A stretch of 32,344 nt of DNA from Cyanobacteria bacterium RYN_339. GTDB taxonomy: Bacteria; Cyanobacteriota; Sericytochromatia; S15B-MN24; JAQBPE01. The stretch lies in the NCBI GenBank assembly GCA_028287685.1, contig JAQBPE010000206.1, positions 1 to 32,344 of the forward strand, read 5' to 3'. Positions 25,798 to 32,344 of this stretch are shown one piece after another. Every line of letters starts with the position of its first letter. Position 1 is the first letter of the stretch. The notes beneath the pieces are model-generated. The model was given only the letters and a program-made list of their open reading frames with translations, was not told where the DNA came from and did no database searches. The translations under genes were made by a program, and so were the position numbers.

Positions 25798-26430
25798 ATG
25801 GCCAGCGTGCCCTACACCGACCTCGACCTCGCCACCTGGCCCCGCCGCGACCACATGCGGCTCTTCCAGCGGCTTGCCAACCCCTATTTCAGCGTCACGG
25901 TGGACCTGGACATCACGGCCTGGCTGGCCGCGAACCGTGCCGCGGGGCGGCCGTTCTTCCCGGCCCTGGTGCACCGCATGACGGCCGTGGCGAACGGCAT
26001 CGAGGCCTTCCGCACCCGCATCCGCGGCGAGCGCGTGGTGCTGCACGACCGGATCGACCCGTCGTTCACGGTGCCCTGGCGCGGCGACATGTTCAACTTC
26101 TGCACGGTCGATTTCGAGCCGGACGTGGACGCCTTCCTGGCGCGCTGCCTGCCGGCGATCGCCGCGTCCGAGTCCGCCGATGGCCTGATCCTCGACCCGG
26201 CCGTGCCCGACGACAAGCTCTACCTCTCGTGCCTGCCCTGCTTTCCCTTCAGCAGCATGACCCATGCCGTCGGCACCGGCGATACCATCCCCCGCCTGGC
26301 CTGGGGCCGCGCGACGGAGCGTGAGGGCCGGACGTGGCTCGCCGTCAACTTCCAGCTCCACCATGGGCTGCTGGACGGGGTCCACGTCGCGAGGTTCCTG
26401 GAGTCGTTCGGCATGGGTGCGCTACAATGA
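25798..26430 (+). CDS. Chloramphenicol acetyltransferase-fold protein
   Basis: A 210-residue protein matching the CAT family in length and plan: N-terminal TWPRRDHMRLFQRLANPYFSVTVDLDITAW, SFTVPW in the middle, and the catalytic motif LHHGLLDGVH with His189 as general base and Asp193. The acetyl-CoA:acceptor reaction is expected, but many chromosomal CAT-like proteins do not acetylate chloramphenicol, so resistance cannot be assumed. The ATG at 25798 is preferred; a GTG at 25807 is possible. No clear Shine-Dalgarno. The last codons and stop overlap a TACAAT box for the next gene. Confidence 0.85.
   Translation: MASVPYTDLDLATWPRRDHMRLFQRLANPYFSVTVDLDITAWLAANRAAGRPFFPALVHRMTAVANGIEAFRTRIRGERVVLHDRIDPSFTVPWRGDMFNFCTVDFEPDVDAFLARCLPAIAASESADGLILDPAVPDDKLYLSCLPCFPFSSMTHAVGTGDTIPRLAWGRATEREGRTWLAVNFQLHHGLLDGVHVARFLESFGMGALQ
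26423..26428 (+). promoter_or_regulatory. Candidate -10 box, leaderless start
   Basis: TACAAT ends exactly 6 bases before the ATG at 26435 and overlaps the acetyltransferase stop codon. No Shine-Dalgarno lies between. No good -35 is seen. Confidence 0.45.
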
Positions 26431-26434
26431 AGCC

Positions 26435-26950
26435 ATGCGCACCTTCCTCGCCACCTTCCTGCTGATCACGGCCTGCCAGGGAAGCACGGGGACCCCGATC
26501 GCCTCCGCCTCGCCCGCGGCATCGTCGTCGCCGATCCAGTCGCAGCTGACGGCGCCCACGGCCGGACCGCTGGTGGCGCTGCCCAAGGGCACGGTCACCA
26601 TCGCCGGCCGTGCCGTGGCCGTGGACATCGCCGCCACGGCCGACAGCCGCCGCCAGGGGCTGAGCGGCCGCACGTCGCTGGCCCAGGACACCGGGTTGGT
26701 GTTGGGCTGGACCGCCCCCACGGCGGTGTCGATCTGGATGCCCGACATGAACTTCGCGATCGACGTGATCTTCGTGCGCAACGGCAGCGTGCTGGCCGTC
26801 TACCCGGACGTGCCGCCCTGCGTGCCCGGCGAGCCTTGTCCCACCTTCGGGCCCACCCTTCCGGTGGACTTCGTGCTGGAGGTGCCGGCGGGCAATGCCC
26901 TGGCGCTGGGCGTGAAGATCGGCTCACCGGCCAGCTACAAGCCGAACTAG
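26435..26950 (+). CDS. DUF192 family lipoprotein
   Basis: A 171-residue predicted lipoprotein: signal peptide ending in LITAC (Cys14), then a Ser/Ala/Pro/Thr spacer to about residue 45, then a DUF192 domain. The domain shows RRQGLSGRTSL, GLVLGW, and IWMPDMNFAIDVIFVRNGSVL, close to the family's MxxxxxxLDviFid core, and ends LEVPAGNALALGVKIG. DUF192 proteins are small beta-barrel domains of unknown role, often exported. The stop TAG shares CTAG with the convergent 60-residue gene. The ATG at 26435 has no Shine-Dalgarno. Confidence 0.9.
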   Translation: MRTFLATFLLITACQGSTGTPIASASPAASSSPIQSQLTAPTAGPLVALPKGTVTIAGRAVAVDIAATADSRRQGLSGRTSLAQDTGLVLGWTAPTAVSIWMPDMNFAIDVIFVRNGSVLAVYPDVPPCVPGEPCPTFGPTLPVDFVLEVPAGNALALGVKIGSPASYKPN

Positions 26951-27129
26951 CCTGTCGGCCGGCGCCCCATGGCAATCGGCTCGAGCGCGAGGGTTTCTAG
27001 CAACACGTCGCCGTCCCAGCCGAGCTCCGGGCACTTGGGCGTCAACCGCGCCACCTGCTTGCGCACGTAGTCCTGGTAAATCAATACGAAGATCGACGGC
27101 TCGCCTTGCGGGCCTGCCGGGAACGCCAT
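26947..27129 (-). CDS. Small hypothetical protein, 60 residues
   Basis: The ATG at 27129 follows a consensus AAGGAGG at ideal distance (7 bases), the best Shine-Dalgarno in the window, so the gene is likely real despite its size. The sequence includes SIFVLIYQDYVRKQVARL and WDGDVLLETLALEP. It is probably cytoplasmic. The stop overlaps the convergent DUF192 gene stop in CTAG. Family not recognised. The 104-base gap upstream holds inverted repeats that could regulate it. Confidence 0.72.
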   Translation of the reverse strand: MAFPAGPQGEPSIFVLIYQDYVRKQVARLTPKCPELGWDGDVLLETLALEPIAMGRRPTG

Positions 27130-27169
27130 GGAAAACCTCCTTCACGCGGAACCCATCCCCCACAGCGAT

Positions 27170-27189
27170 GTTCACAAATGTTCGTGAAC
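27170..27189. repeat. Inverted repeat upstream of the 60-residue gene
   Basis: GTTCAC (27170-27175) and GTGAAC (27184-27189) form perfect arms around 8 bases. It lies about 40 bases upstream of the ATG at 27129, a suitable place for an operator. Confidence 0.4.
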
Positions 27190-27198
27190 GGAAGTTGA

Positions 27199-27210
27199 CC
27201 CAAGATTGGG
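27199..27210. repeat. Short palindrome downstream of nuclease gene
   Basis: CCCAA-GA-TTGGG, 5-base arms with a 2-base centre, 24 bases after the nuclease stop on the minus strand. The loop is too short for a normal terminator and no T run follows; a protein-binding site is possible. Confidence 0.3.
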
Positions 27211-27233
27211 CCGACGTGAAATCTTCGTGACGC

Positions 27234-27971
27234 CTATGTTGCGTTGTGTTCGCGCTTGTAGGCCGGGCAGCGGTGCTTGAAGTCGCACCAGTCGCAATGC
27301 CGGCCGGTTTGCGGGTCGAAGTCCTCCTCCGCCTCGATCGCCCGGGCGCCCTCGGCGGCCCCGTCGAGCAGCCCGCGCCACTCCGCGGCCGGCAGCTCCA
27401 CCGGCAGCTTGGCGCCGGTCGCCAGGTGGTGGATCGCGACGGCCCGGGGCAGTTCCCCGGTGGTGGCTTCCACCAGGTAGCGGTAAATCGCAAGTTGTTG
27501 CTTCACCGCCGTGGTAATCAAGGCGCGGCCCGACTTGTAGTCGATCAGTTCCAGCGAGCCGTCCGGCAGCCGGTCCACCCGGTCGACGATCCCCAGGAAG
27601 GGCACGCCCGCGTAGGGCGCCTCCAGCTTCTTCTCGATCATGACGGGCTTGCCCACCCCCTCGCCGTAGCGGGCCAGGTAGGCCGACAGCAGCGCCTCGG
27701 CCTTCTTGCGGGCCTCCGCCTCGTCCTCGGGCGTGGCGAAGCCCTCGCCCTCCCAGCGGCTGGCCAGCAGCGCCAGCGCGCCATCCAGCCCCGTTTGCGC
27801 CACGCCGCCGGCCTTTTCGACCTCCTCCAGCGCCGCGTGCAGCGAGATGCCCACGCTCTGCGCCGCCTCGCGGCGGGTGGGCAGCTTGATCACGTACTGG
27901 TAGTAGTAGCGGCGGTGGCAGGCCTGGAAGACTTGCAGCCGGGAGGGGCTGTACGCCCTAGCGCGCGGCAG
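27234..27971 (-). CDS. RecB/Cas4-like PD-(D/E)XK nuclease with Fe-S Cys
   Basis: A predicted 245-residue DNA exonuclease domain protein of the PDDEXK_1 type. Family elements: YSPSRLQVFQACHRRYYYQYV at the start, GISLHAAL (His45), GIVDRVD (Asp130), LELIDYKSG (Asp144, Lys146), QLAIYRYL, and a C-terminal CDWCDFKHRC. Cys18 with Cys226, Cys229 and Cys235 would bind an iron-sulfur cluster as in AddB and Cas4. The first ATG/GTG/TTG in frame is a GTG at 27893, which would delete the conserved N-terminus and Cys18. The only earlier near-start codon before the frame's stop is CTG at 27971, preceded by GGAGGGGGG. That start overlaps the NlpC fusion gene by 14 bases. No Cas genes or helicase are nearby. 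Confidence 0.82.
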   Translation of the reverse strand: MPRARAYSPSRLQVFQACHRRYYYQYVIKLPTRREAAQSVGISLHAALEEVEKAGGVAQTGLDGALALLASRWEGEGFATPEDEAEARKKAEALLSAYLARYGEGVGKPVMIEKKLEAPYAGVPFLGIVDRVDRLPDGSLELIDYKSGRALITTAVKQQLAIYRYLVEATTGELPRAVAIHHLATGAKLPVELPAAEWRGLLDGAAEGARAIEAEEDFDPQTGRHCDWCDFKHRCPAYKREHNAT

Positions 27972-29673
27972 GCGATCGCCCCCCTCCGGTGAAGCTCGCC
28001 AGCAGCTCCGGGGCGAAGACCGGGTCGCCCGCCACGAAGCTGTTGATGGTCACGCAGCCTACCTTGGCGGAGGCGTGCAGGTAACGGCCCTCGCCCAGGA
28101 ACAGGCCCACGTGGCCGGGGAAGAACACCAGGTCGCCGGCTTGCAGGTCCGCCGCGGCGGCGATGTGAGCCGTGGCCTCCTGCTGCTGGTCGGCGTCGCG
28201 GGGCAGCTGGTAGCCGTTCACGGCGTGGGACAGCTGCACGAGCCCGCTGCAATCCAGGCCCCAGTAGGTGGTGCCGCCCCACAGGTACGGCAGGCCCAGG
28301 AACTGCCTGGCGAAGGCCAGGATTCCGGCCACGTCACCGCGCTGGCCCAACGGCGCCACGCCGTCCGGCAGCGCGATTTCGAGCCCATCCGGCAGCCGGA
28401 AGCGGTCGCCGGCTTGCGTCAGCCGGGTGCCCGCGGACAGCACCAGCTCCCGGTTGTCGGCCATCGCCACGCGAAGACAGGGCTTCACCACCATATGCGT
28501 GGGCTGCCAATCCGCCGTGAGCAGGGTGTTGTTGGACTTGCCGTAGGCCACGTAACCGTCCGGGCCGCGCAGGCGGTGCCAGTCCTCGCCGGTTTCGATA
28601 ATTTCGACGGGGTCGCCCAGGCGCAGCTGGCTGACCAGCTCGCGGGCGTGGCCGGGGCCGGCGCGCAGCTGCAGGCAGCCGGTCAGGACCACGCCGGGTT
28701 GCAGCTCGGGATGCTTCGCCTGCACCCCCAACCCCAGCTCGTTGGCGGGGATCGACAGGGCGGTGCCGGCCAACACGGGCGGATCGCCGGCCTCGATGCA
28801 CAGCTCGCCGCCGATGCGGCGCGGGTCTTCCGTCGCCTGGGCCAGCCATTCGCGGGCCTCCTGCGTCCGCCGGGAAACGGCTTCGTGGTGCGCGTGGATC
28901 ACGGTGGCGAGGTGGCGCAGCAGCAAGTCCGTCTCCTCGTCCTCCCCCTCGCCCAGGGCCACCAGCACGTAGGGGCGATCGCCGCCCACAATGCCCGCGT
29001 CGTGCCGGAAGCCCGGCAGCTCGCCCGTCTTGTGGGCGAACGGCCGGTCCGCCGGCAGCCCGGCGGCCAGCTTGTCGTCGTGGCGCTGTTGCCCCAGCAG
29101 CCCCAGGAGCTCCGCCGTCGAAGCGGGCCCCAGCAGCCGGCCCTGGTGCAGGGCTGCCAGCAGCGTGGCGTGCTCCGAGGGCGTGGTAAAATTCTCGCGC
29201 CCGGCCTCGCGGGCGGCGGCGTCCAGCATCCGGCGCTTCAACGCCGTATGCTGCCAGCCCAGCTTCGAGGCCAGGCCGTCCAGGGCGGTGAGCCCCAGGC
29301 GATCGATCAGGGCGTTGGTGGCCGCGTTGTCGCTTTCCGTGATCATGCGGTCCAGCACCTTGCGCCACGCGAAGCGCTTGCCGGCAGGGGCGTTGCCCAG
29401 GTCGTCGAACTCCGCTTCGTCGTCCTCCGGGAGCGGGGCCACGGCCACGCGCTCGCGCAGGGGCAGCTCGCCTTGATCGGCCAACTGGTAAGCCACCACG
29501 GCCAGGGCCGTTTTTACGAGGCTCGCGGCGGGCCGCGGCGCGTCATCCAGGGCCCAGCCCCGGTTGGTCTCGAGGTCCACGTATGCCAGGCCCGCGCGCG
29601 CGGTGCCCCGGGTCATCAACGGTTCCAGCGCCAGCCTCAGCCCGTCCGGTGGCGCGCCCCACGTCAGTTCCAC
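27958..29673 (-). CDS. Serine beta-lactamase-like / SH3-like / NlpC-P60 fusion
   Basis: A 571-residue fusion of two peptidoglycan-type hydrolase domains. Residues 1-260 look like the class A beta-lactamase fold: SLVK with Ser51 and Lys54, SDN at 114-116, and HKTG with Lys215. Residues about 300-440 contain SH3-like segments (for example GDPVEIIETGEDWHRLRGPDGYVAYGKS). The C-terminus is NlpC/P60 with Cys475 in DCSGLV, His521 in GHVGLF and His533. NlpC/P60 enzymes usually cleave D-Glu-diamino acid bonds in wall peptides. No signal peptide is visible, so the protein may be cytoplasmic and act on imported peptides. The GTG at 29673 has GAGGGA upstream. A divergent dipeptidase gene starts 25 bases away. 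Confidence 0.88.
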   Translation of the reverse strand: MELTWGAPPDGLRLALEPLMTRGTARAGLAYVDLETNRGWALDDAPRPAASLVKTALAVVAYQLADQGELPLRERVAVAPLPEDDEAEFDDLGNAPAGKRFAWRKVLDRMITESDNAATNALIDRLGLTALDGLASKLGWQHTALKRRMLDAAAREAGRENFTTPSEHATLLAALHQGRLLGPASTAELLGLLGQQRHDDKLAAGLPADRPFAHKTGELPGFRHDAGIVGGDRPYVLVALGEGEDEETDLLLRHLATVIHAHHEAVSRRTQEAREWLAQATEDPRRIGGELCIEAGDPPVLAGTALSIPANELGLGVQAKHPELQPGVVLTGCLQLRAGPGHARELVSQLRLGDPVEIIETGEDWHRLRGPDGYVAYGKSNNTLLTADWQPTHMVVKPCLRVAMADNRELVLSAGTRLTQAGDRFRLPDGLEIALPDGVAPLGQRGDVAGILAFARQFLGLPYLWGGTTYWGLDCSGLVQLSHAVNGYQLPRDADQQQEATAHIAAAADLQAGDLVFFPGHVGLFLGEGRYLHASAKVGCVTINSFVAGDPVFAPELLASFTGGGRSPAAR

Positions 29674-29698
29674 ACCATTCCCTCGAAAGCAGCAGCCT

Positions 29699-30676
29699 AT
29701 GATCGAGACGACATCCTACCATGAGTCCGCGCTGGCGCTCCACAAGCGCGTTTGCGTGGTAGACGCCCACTGCGACACCATCTCCCTGGTGCTCGACGAC
29801 GGCCACATGTTCGCCCACGGCTCCCACGAGGGCCACATCGACGTGCCGCGCCTGCGCGAGGCGGGCATGGGCATCCAGGTCCTGGCCTGTTGGAACGAGC
29901 CACAATGGAGCGGCCATGCCGCCTTCGCGCGCTGCATGGAGAAGATCGGCACCTTCTACCAGGAGCAGCGCAAGGCCGATCTCCGGCTGGTCACGCGCAA
30001 GGCCGACCTCGACGTGCTGGACTTGGGCTTCATCCTTTCGTTGGAAGACGCCGCGCCCTGCATGGGCAACACGCGCCACATCGACGCGCTCTACGCCGCC
30101 GGCGTGCGCATGATCGGCCTGACCTGGAATGGCCGCAACGAGATCGCGGATGGCCTCAAGGTGGGCGACAAGCCGGGCGGCCTCACGGACGTGGGCCGGA
30201 TCTGCGTGGGCCACATGCAGGCGCTGGGCATCGTGGTGGACCTGTCCCACATCGCGGAAGTGGGCTTCTGGGACGTGGTGGCCGAGTCCACCAAGCCGCT
30301 GGCCTGCAGCCACTCGAACGCCAAGGCCGTGCACGACCACATCCGCAACCTGACGGACGCCCAGATCAAGGCCATCGCAGCCTCCGGCGGCGTGATCGGC
30401 GTGACCTACGTACCGTCCTTCCTGTCGACGGAGCGGCCCGGCATCGCCGAGGTGATCCGCCACATCGAGCACATCGTCGAGGTGGGCGGCATCGACGTCG
30501 TGGGCCTGGGGTCGGACTTCGACGGCATCCAGACCACGCCCGTCGGGCTGGAGGATTGCTCGCGCCTGCCCGCGCTGACGGCCGCCCTCATGGAACGCGG
30601 GTGGAAGGAAGCGGAGCTGACCAAGCTGCTGGGCGCCAACTGGGTGCGCGTGTTCAAGGCCAACTGGACGTGCTGA
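29699..30676 (+). CDS. Membrane dipeptidase-family (M19) zinc dipeptidase
   Basis: A 325-residue metal-dependent dipeptidase of family M19, which often cleaves L,D- or L,L-dipeptides. Metal ligands are in place: His24 and Asp26 (VDAHCDT), Glu117 (ILSLEDA), His185 (VDLSH), His206 (CSHSN) and Asp274 (GLGSDFDG). No signal peptide, so a cytoplasmic form is likely. The ATG at 29699 was chosen because family sequence begins shortly after; the Shine-Dalgarno is weak. It diverges from the NlpC fusion and is followed by coaE with a 7-base overlap. With the fusion it could complete degradation of wall peptides. Confidence 0.9.
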   Translation: MIETTSYHESALALHKRVCVVDAHCDTISLVLDDGHMFAHGSHEGHIDVPRLREAGMGIQVLACWNEPQWSGHAAFARCMEKIGTFYQEQRKADLRLVTRKADLDVLDLGFILSLEDAAPCMGNTRHIDALYAAGVRMIGLTWNGRNEIADGLKVGDKPGGLTDVGRICVGHMQALGIVVDLSHIAEVGFWDVVAESTKPLACSHSNAKAVHDHIRNLTDAQIKAIAASGGVIGVTYVPSFLSTERPGIAEVIRHIEHIVEVGGIDVVGLGSDFDGIQTTPVGLEDCSRLPALTAALMERGWKEAELTKLLGANWVRVFKANWTC

Positions 30677-31263
30677 TCGTCGGCCTGACGGGCGGCATCG
30701 CCTCGGGCAAGACCACCGTCGCCGACCTGCTGGCGGCGCGCGGCGCGGCGCTGATCGACACGGATTTGTTGGCGCGCGAGGTCGTGCTGCCGGGCCAACC
30801 GGCCTACGAGGAAATCACGGCCGCCTGGCCCGACGTGGCCCTAACAGGCGGCGGGCTCGACCGGGCCAAGCTAGGGGCGATCGTCTTCGGCGACGAGGCG
30901 GCGCGGGCGCGCTTGAACGGGATGACGCACCCCCGCATCCGCGCGTTGATGGCCGAGCGCCTGGCCGCGCTGGACGCCGGCGCAGTCCCGGTGGCCGTGC
31001 TGGTGGTGCCGCTGCTCTTCGAGAACGGGCTCGACGCCACGGTCCAGGAGAGCTGGCTGGTGGCGGTGGCGCCGGCCGTCCAGCGCGAGCGCCTGGTCAC
31101 GCGGGACGGTTTCACGCCCGAGGAGGCGGACCAGCGCATCGCAAGCCAGATGCCGCTGGAGGCCAAGCTTATACGGGCGACCCGCGTGATCCGCAACGAC
31201 GGCGACCGCGCTGCACTGGAGGCCGAGGTCGCGCGCGTCTGGGCCGAGGCCGGGCTGCTTTAG
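30670..31263 (+). CDS. coaE: Dephospho-CoA kinase
   Basis: Catalyses the last step of coenzyme A synthesis, phosphorylating the 3'-hydroxyl of dephospho-CoA. The 197-residue protein begins VLIVGLTGGIASGKTT, with P-loop at 8-15, followed by LIDTDLLAREVV, THPRIRALM and a lid-region TRDGFTPEEADQRIASQMPLEAK. The start is a GTG at 30670 that overlaps the dipeptidase stop by 7 bases. Its TAG overlaps the TAA of the convergent DUF4332 gene. Length and motifs are normal. Confidence 0.95.
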   Translation: MLIVGLTGGIASGKTTVADLLAARGAALIDTDLLAREVVLPGQPAYEEITAAWPDVALTGGGLDRAKLGAIVFGDEAARARLNGMTHPRIRALMAERLAALDAGAVPVAVLVVPLLFENGLDATVQESWLVAVAPAVQRERLVTRDGFTPEEADQRIASQMPLEAKLIRATRVIRNDGDRAALEAEVARVWAEAGLL

Positions 31264-31808
31264 CCTTCCTCGACCTTGCTGGCCGTCATTTGGGCGGCCT
31301 CGATCCACTTGCCGATGGTGATCTCGGATGGCAGGCGCTCGACGAACTTGTCGCCCAGGCTGTTGGCGATCGCCATGCGCTCGTGCAGCGCCTTGGGGTC
31401 ACGCTGCGCCAGCTCCTTCACCGAATCCACGCCGACGGCCTCCAGCAGGTTGCTTTGGCGCGGACCCACACCCTTGAGCCGCATCAGCTCGACCTTCTGC
31501 GCCCACTTGAGCAAGCTCCGGTAGGGGATGTCGGCCTTCTGCGCGAGTTGCTGGCGCGCGTAGCGGGTCGAGGTGGCGTCGAGCAGGTCGTTCGTGTCCG
31601 TCACGCCCGCGTCGCGCAGCTTCTTGCCGTAGGCGGGCCCGATGCCGACGATGTCTTCAACGGGGTAGCCATGCTCGCGCGGGGTGGTCTGCAACGTGTC
31701 CTGGGGCCGGGCTGCGGGCGCGGCCGGCCTGGGCGGGGCTGCAGGCACGATCGGGGCCGGCTTCGGTTGGGTGTTGGTCAGGTACGGGTTGGTGGCCGAA
31801 ATGGTCAT
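31260..31808 (-). CDS. DUF4332 helix-hairpin-helix protein
   Basis: A 182-residue protein with a Pro/Ala-rich N-terminal 40 residues, followed by two helix-hairpin-helix-like segments: IVGIGPAYGKKLRDAGV and MRLKGVGPRQSNLLEAVGV, each with the GIGP/GVGP hairpin. This is the DUF4332 pattern; HhH motifs commonly bind DNA backbone, but the function of this family is unproven. The ATG at 31808 has GGAGG 6 bases upstream (an ATG 12 bases earlier has none). The stop overlaps the coaE stop by 4 bases. Confidence 0.83.
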   Translation of the reverse strand: MTISATNPYLTNTQPKPAPIVPAAPPRPAAPAARPQDTLQTTPREHGYPVEDIVGIGPAYGKKLRDAGVTDTNDLLDATSTRYARQQLAQKADIPYRSLLKWAQKVELMRLKGVGPRQSNLLEAVGVDSVKELAQRDPKALHERMAIANSLGDKFVERLPSEITIGKWIEAAQMTASKVEEG

Positions 31809-31898
31809 GGGAACCTCCACGTTGGGACGACATGGCAGGTATCGCGCCTGGCGCGCGCTATCTGGTCAAACCCAGCTTATGGACAAGCGAGGCTTCGT

Positions 31899-32344
31899 TT
31901 AAGAAACTACGCGCTCGACGGAGGGGATCGCGGCTTCAAGCCCGTCCATGGCTCGCTCCGCGCCGCCCACCAATTCGTCGATCAAGGCCTGCACCCGCAC
32001 GACCTCCTTGATCCGGGGCGTCGTGCTGCCGCAAATCACGAAGCCGCCGTACAGGTTGCCCAACACGTCGGCTTGGTAGAGCGCGTCCGCGATGCAGTAC
32101 TGCACCTTGCGGAAGTCGCAGGTGTGCAGGCACTTGTAGCTGCACTTGAACTGCTTGCGGTTGCCGTCGATCACGTCTTGCAGCCACTCGTTCCGGATGG
32201 CGCGCAGCGGCATGCCGACCGGGCTCGTGATGATCACGACGTCCTCCTCGCGACACTTCACGAACTGGTCCTTGAAGGTGTCGTGGGCGTCGCACTCGTC
32301 CGTTGCCACGAAGCGGGTGCCCATTTGCACGCCGGCCGCGCCGC
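31899..32344 (-). CDS. Nitronate monooxygenase-like protein, C-terminal part
   Basis: The frame is open to the window edge, so the gene is 5'-truncated here. The C-terminal 147 residues include GAAGVQMGTRFVATDEC, typical of the flavin-binding end of nitronate monooxygenase (2-nitropropane dioxygenase) TIM-barrel enzymes, then FKDQFVKCREEDVVIITSPVGMPLRAI. A Cys-rich insert follows (CSYKCLHTCDFRKVQYC), which could bind metal or an Fe-S cluster and is unlike the simplest members. The related FabK-type enoyl-ACP reductases cannot be excluded. The remaining 90 bases before the DUF4332 gene show no gene. Confidence 0.83.
   Translation of the reverse strand, partial: GAAGVQMGTRFVATDECDAHDTFKDQFVKCREEDVVIITSPVGMPLRAIRNEWLQDVIDGNRKQFKCSYKCLHTCDFRKVQYCIADALYQADVLGNLYGGFVICGSTTPRIKEVVRVQALIDELVGGAERAMDGLEAAIPSVERVVS

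Noticed and set aside
25798..26430. Chloramphenicol resistance gene
   Set aside because: The fold and active-site motif are present, but many chromosomal members have other or unknown acceptors, and no mobile element surrounds it.
27170..27189. LexA/SOS box
   Set aside because: Only part of the GAAC...GTTC pattern fits; the right half deviates at several positions.
27234..27971. Cas4 of a CRISPR-Cas system
   Set aside because: No repeats, cas1, cas2 or other cas genes are in the window; stand-alone RecB-like nucleases share the same motifs.

Overview
The window is strongly GC-rich bacterial chromosome. It is densely packed: no gap between genes exceeds about 150 bases, and many neighbours overlap by 1-14 bases. 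Five genes begin with lipoprotein signal peptides ending in a lipobox Cys, so the cell sorts lipoproteins to a membrane surface. Housekeeping genes (clpP, folE, coaE, glk, two tRNAs) and the absence of phage, IS or plasmid genes indicate core chromosome. I cannot fix the phylum from the sequence.

Region 1 (1-11244) is dominated by an unusual lipoprotein family. A minus-strand unit starts with an ABC-F ATPase (8347) and runs into four tandem paralogous lipoproteins of 470-498 aa (6700 down to 903). A fifth, 940 aa relative lies just upstream (11244-8422) and carries an NHL-type beta-propeller instead of their common C-terminal domain. All five contain tandem 8-residue Asn-Gly repeats of the type IISDNGGG, then (clearest in three) a GLTxKVKxxLL linker and a small beta-sandwich-like segment. 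A divergent pair at the left edge (a partial hypothetical gene and an amidohydrolase-like gene) flanks this block.

Region 2 (11281-17370) holds clpP with a sigma70-type promoter, a 90 aa unknown, an L-asparaginase, two small envelope proteins, tRNA-Arg(CCG) and tRNA-Gln(CTG) with promoter and intrinsic terminator, a HAD phosphatase/phosphomutase, glucokinase, a protein made of two ~107-residue repeats, and folE.

Region 3 (17381-25767) has two tandem OPT-family peptide transporters, a single-chain B12-dependent isobutyryl-CoA-type mutase (IcmF: B12 domain, G-protein chaperone and mutase in one chain), a crotonase and a 76 aa protein. The mutase and crotonase suggest acyl-CoA metabolism.

Region 4 (25798-32344) has a chloramphenicol-acetyltransferase-fold enzyme, a DUF192 lipoprotein, a 60 aa protein, a RecB/Cas4-like Fe-S nuclease that seems to need a CTG start, a three-part fusion (serine beta-lactamase-like, SH3-like, NlpC/P60), an M19 dipeptidase, coaE, a DUF4332 helix-hairpin-helix protein and the end of a nitronate monooxygenase. 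The fusion, the dipeptidase and the OPT transporters would fit together in uptake and breakdown of peptides or muropeptides.

The most notable signals are the Asn-Gly repeat lipoprotein family, four genes whose start codon lies exactly 6 nt after a -10 box without a Shine-Dalgarno (probable leaderless mRNAs), the apparent CTG start of the nuclease, and the beta-lactamase/NlpC fusion.
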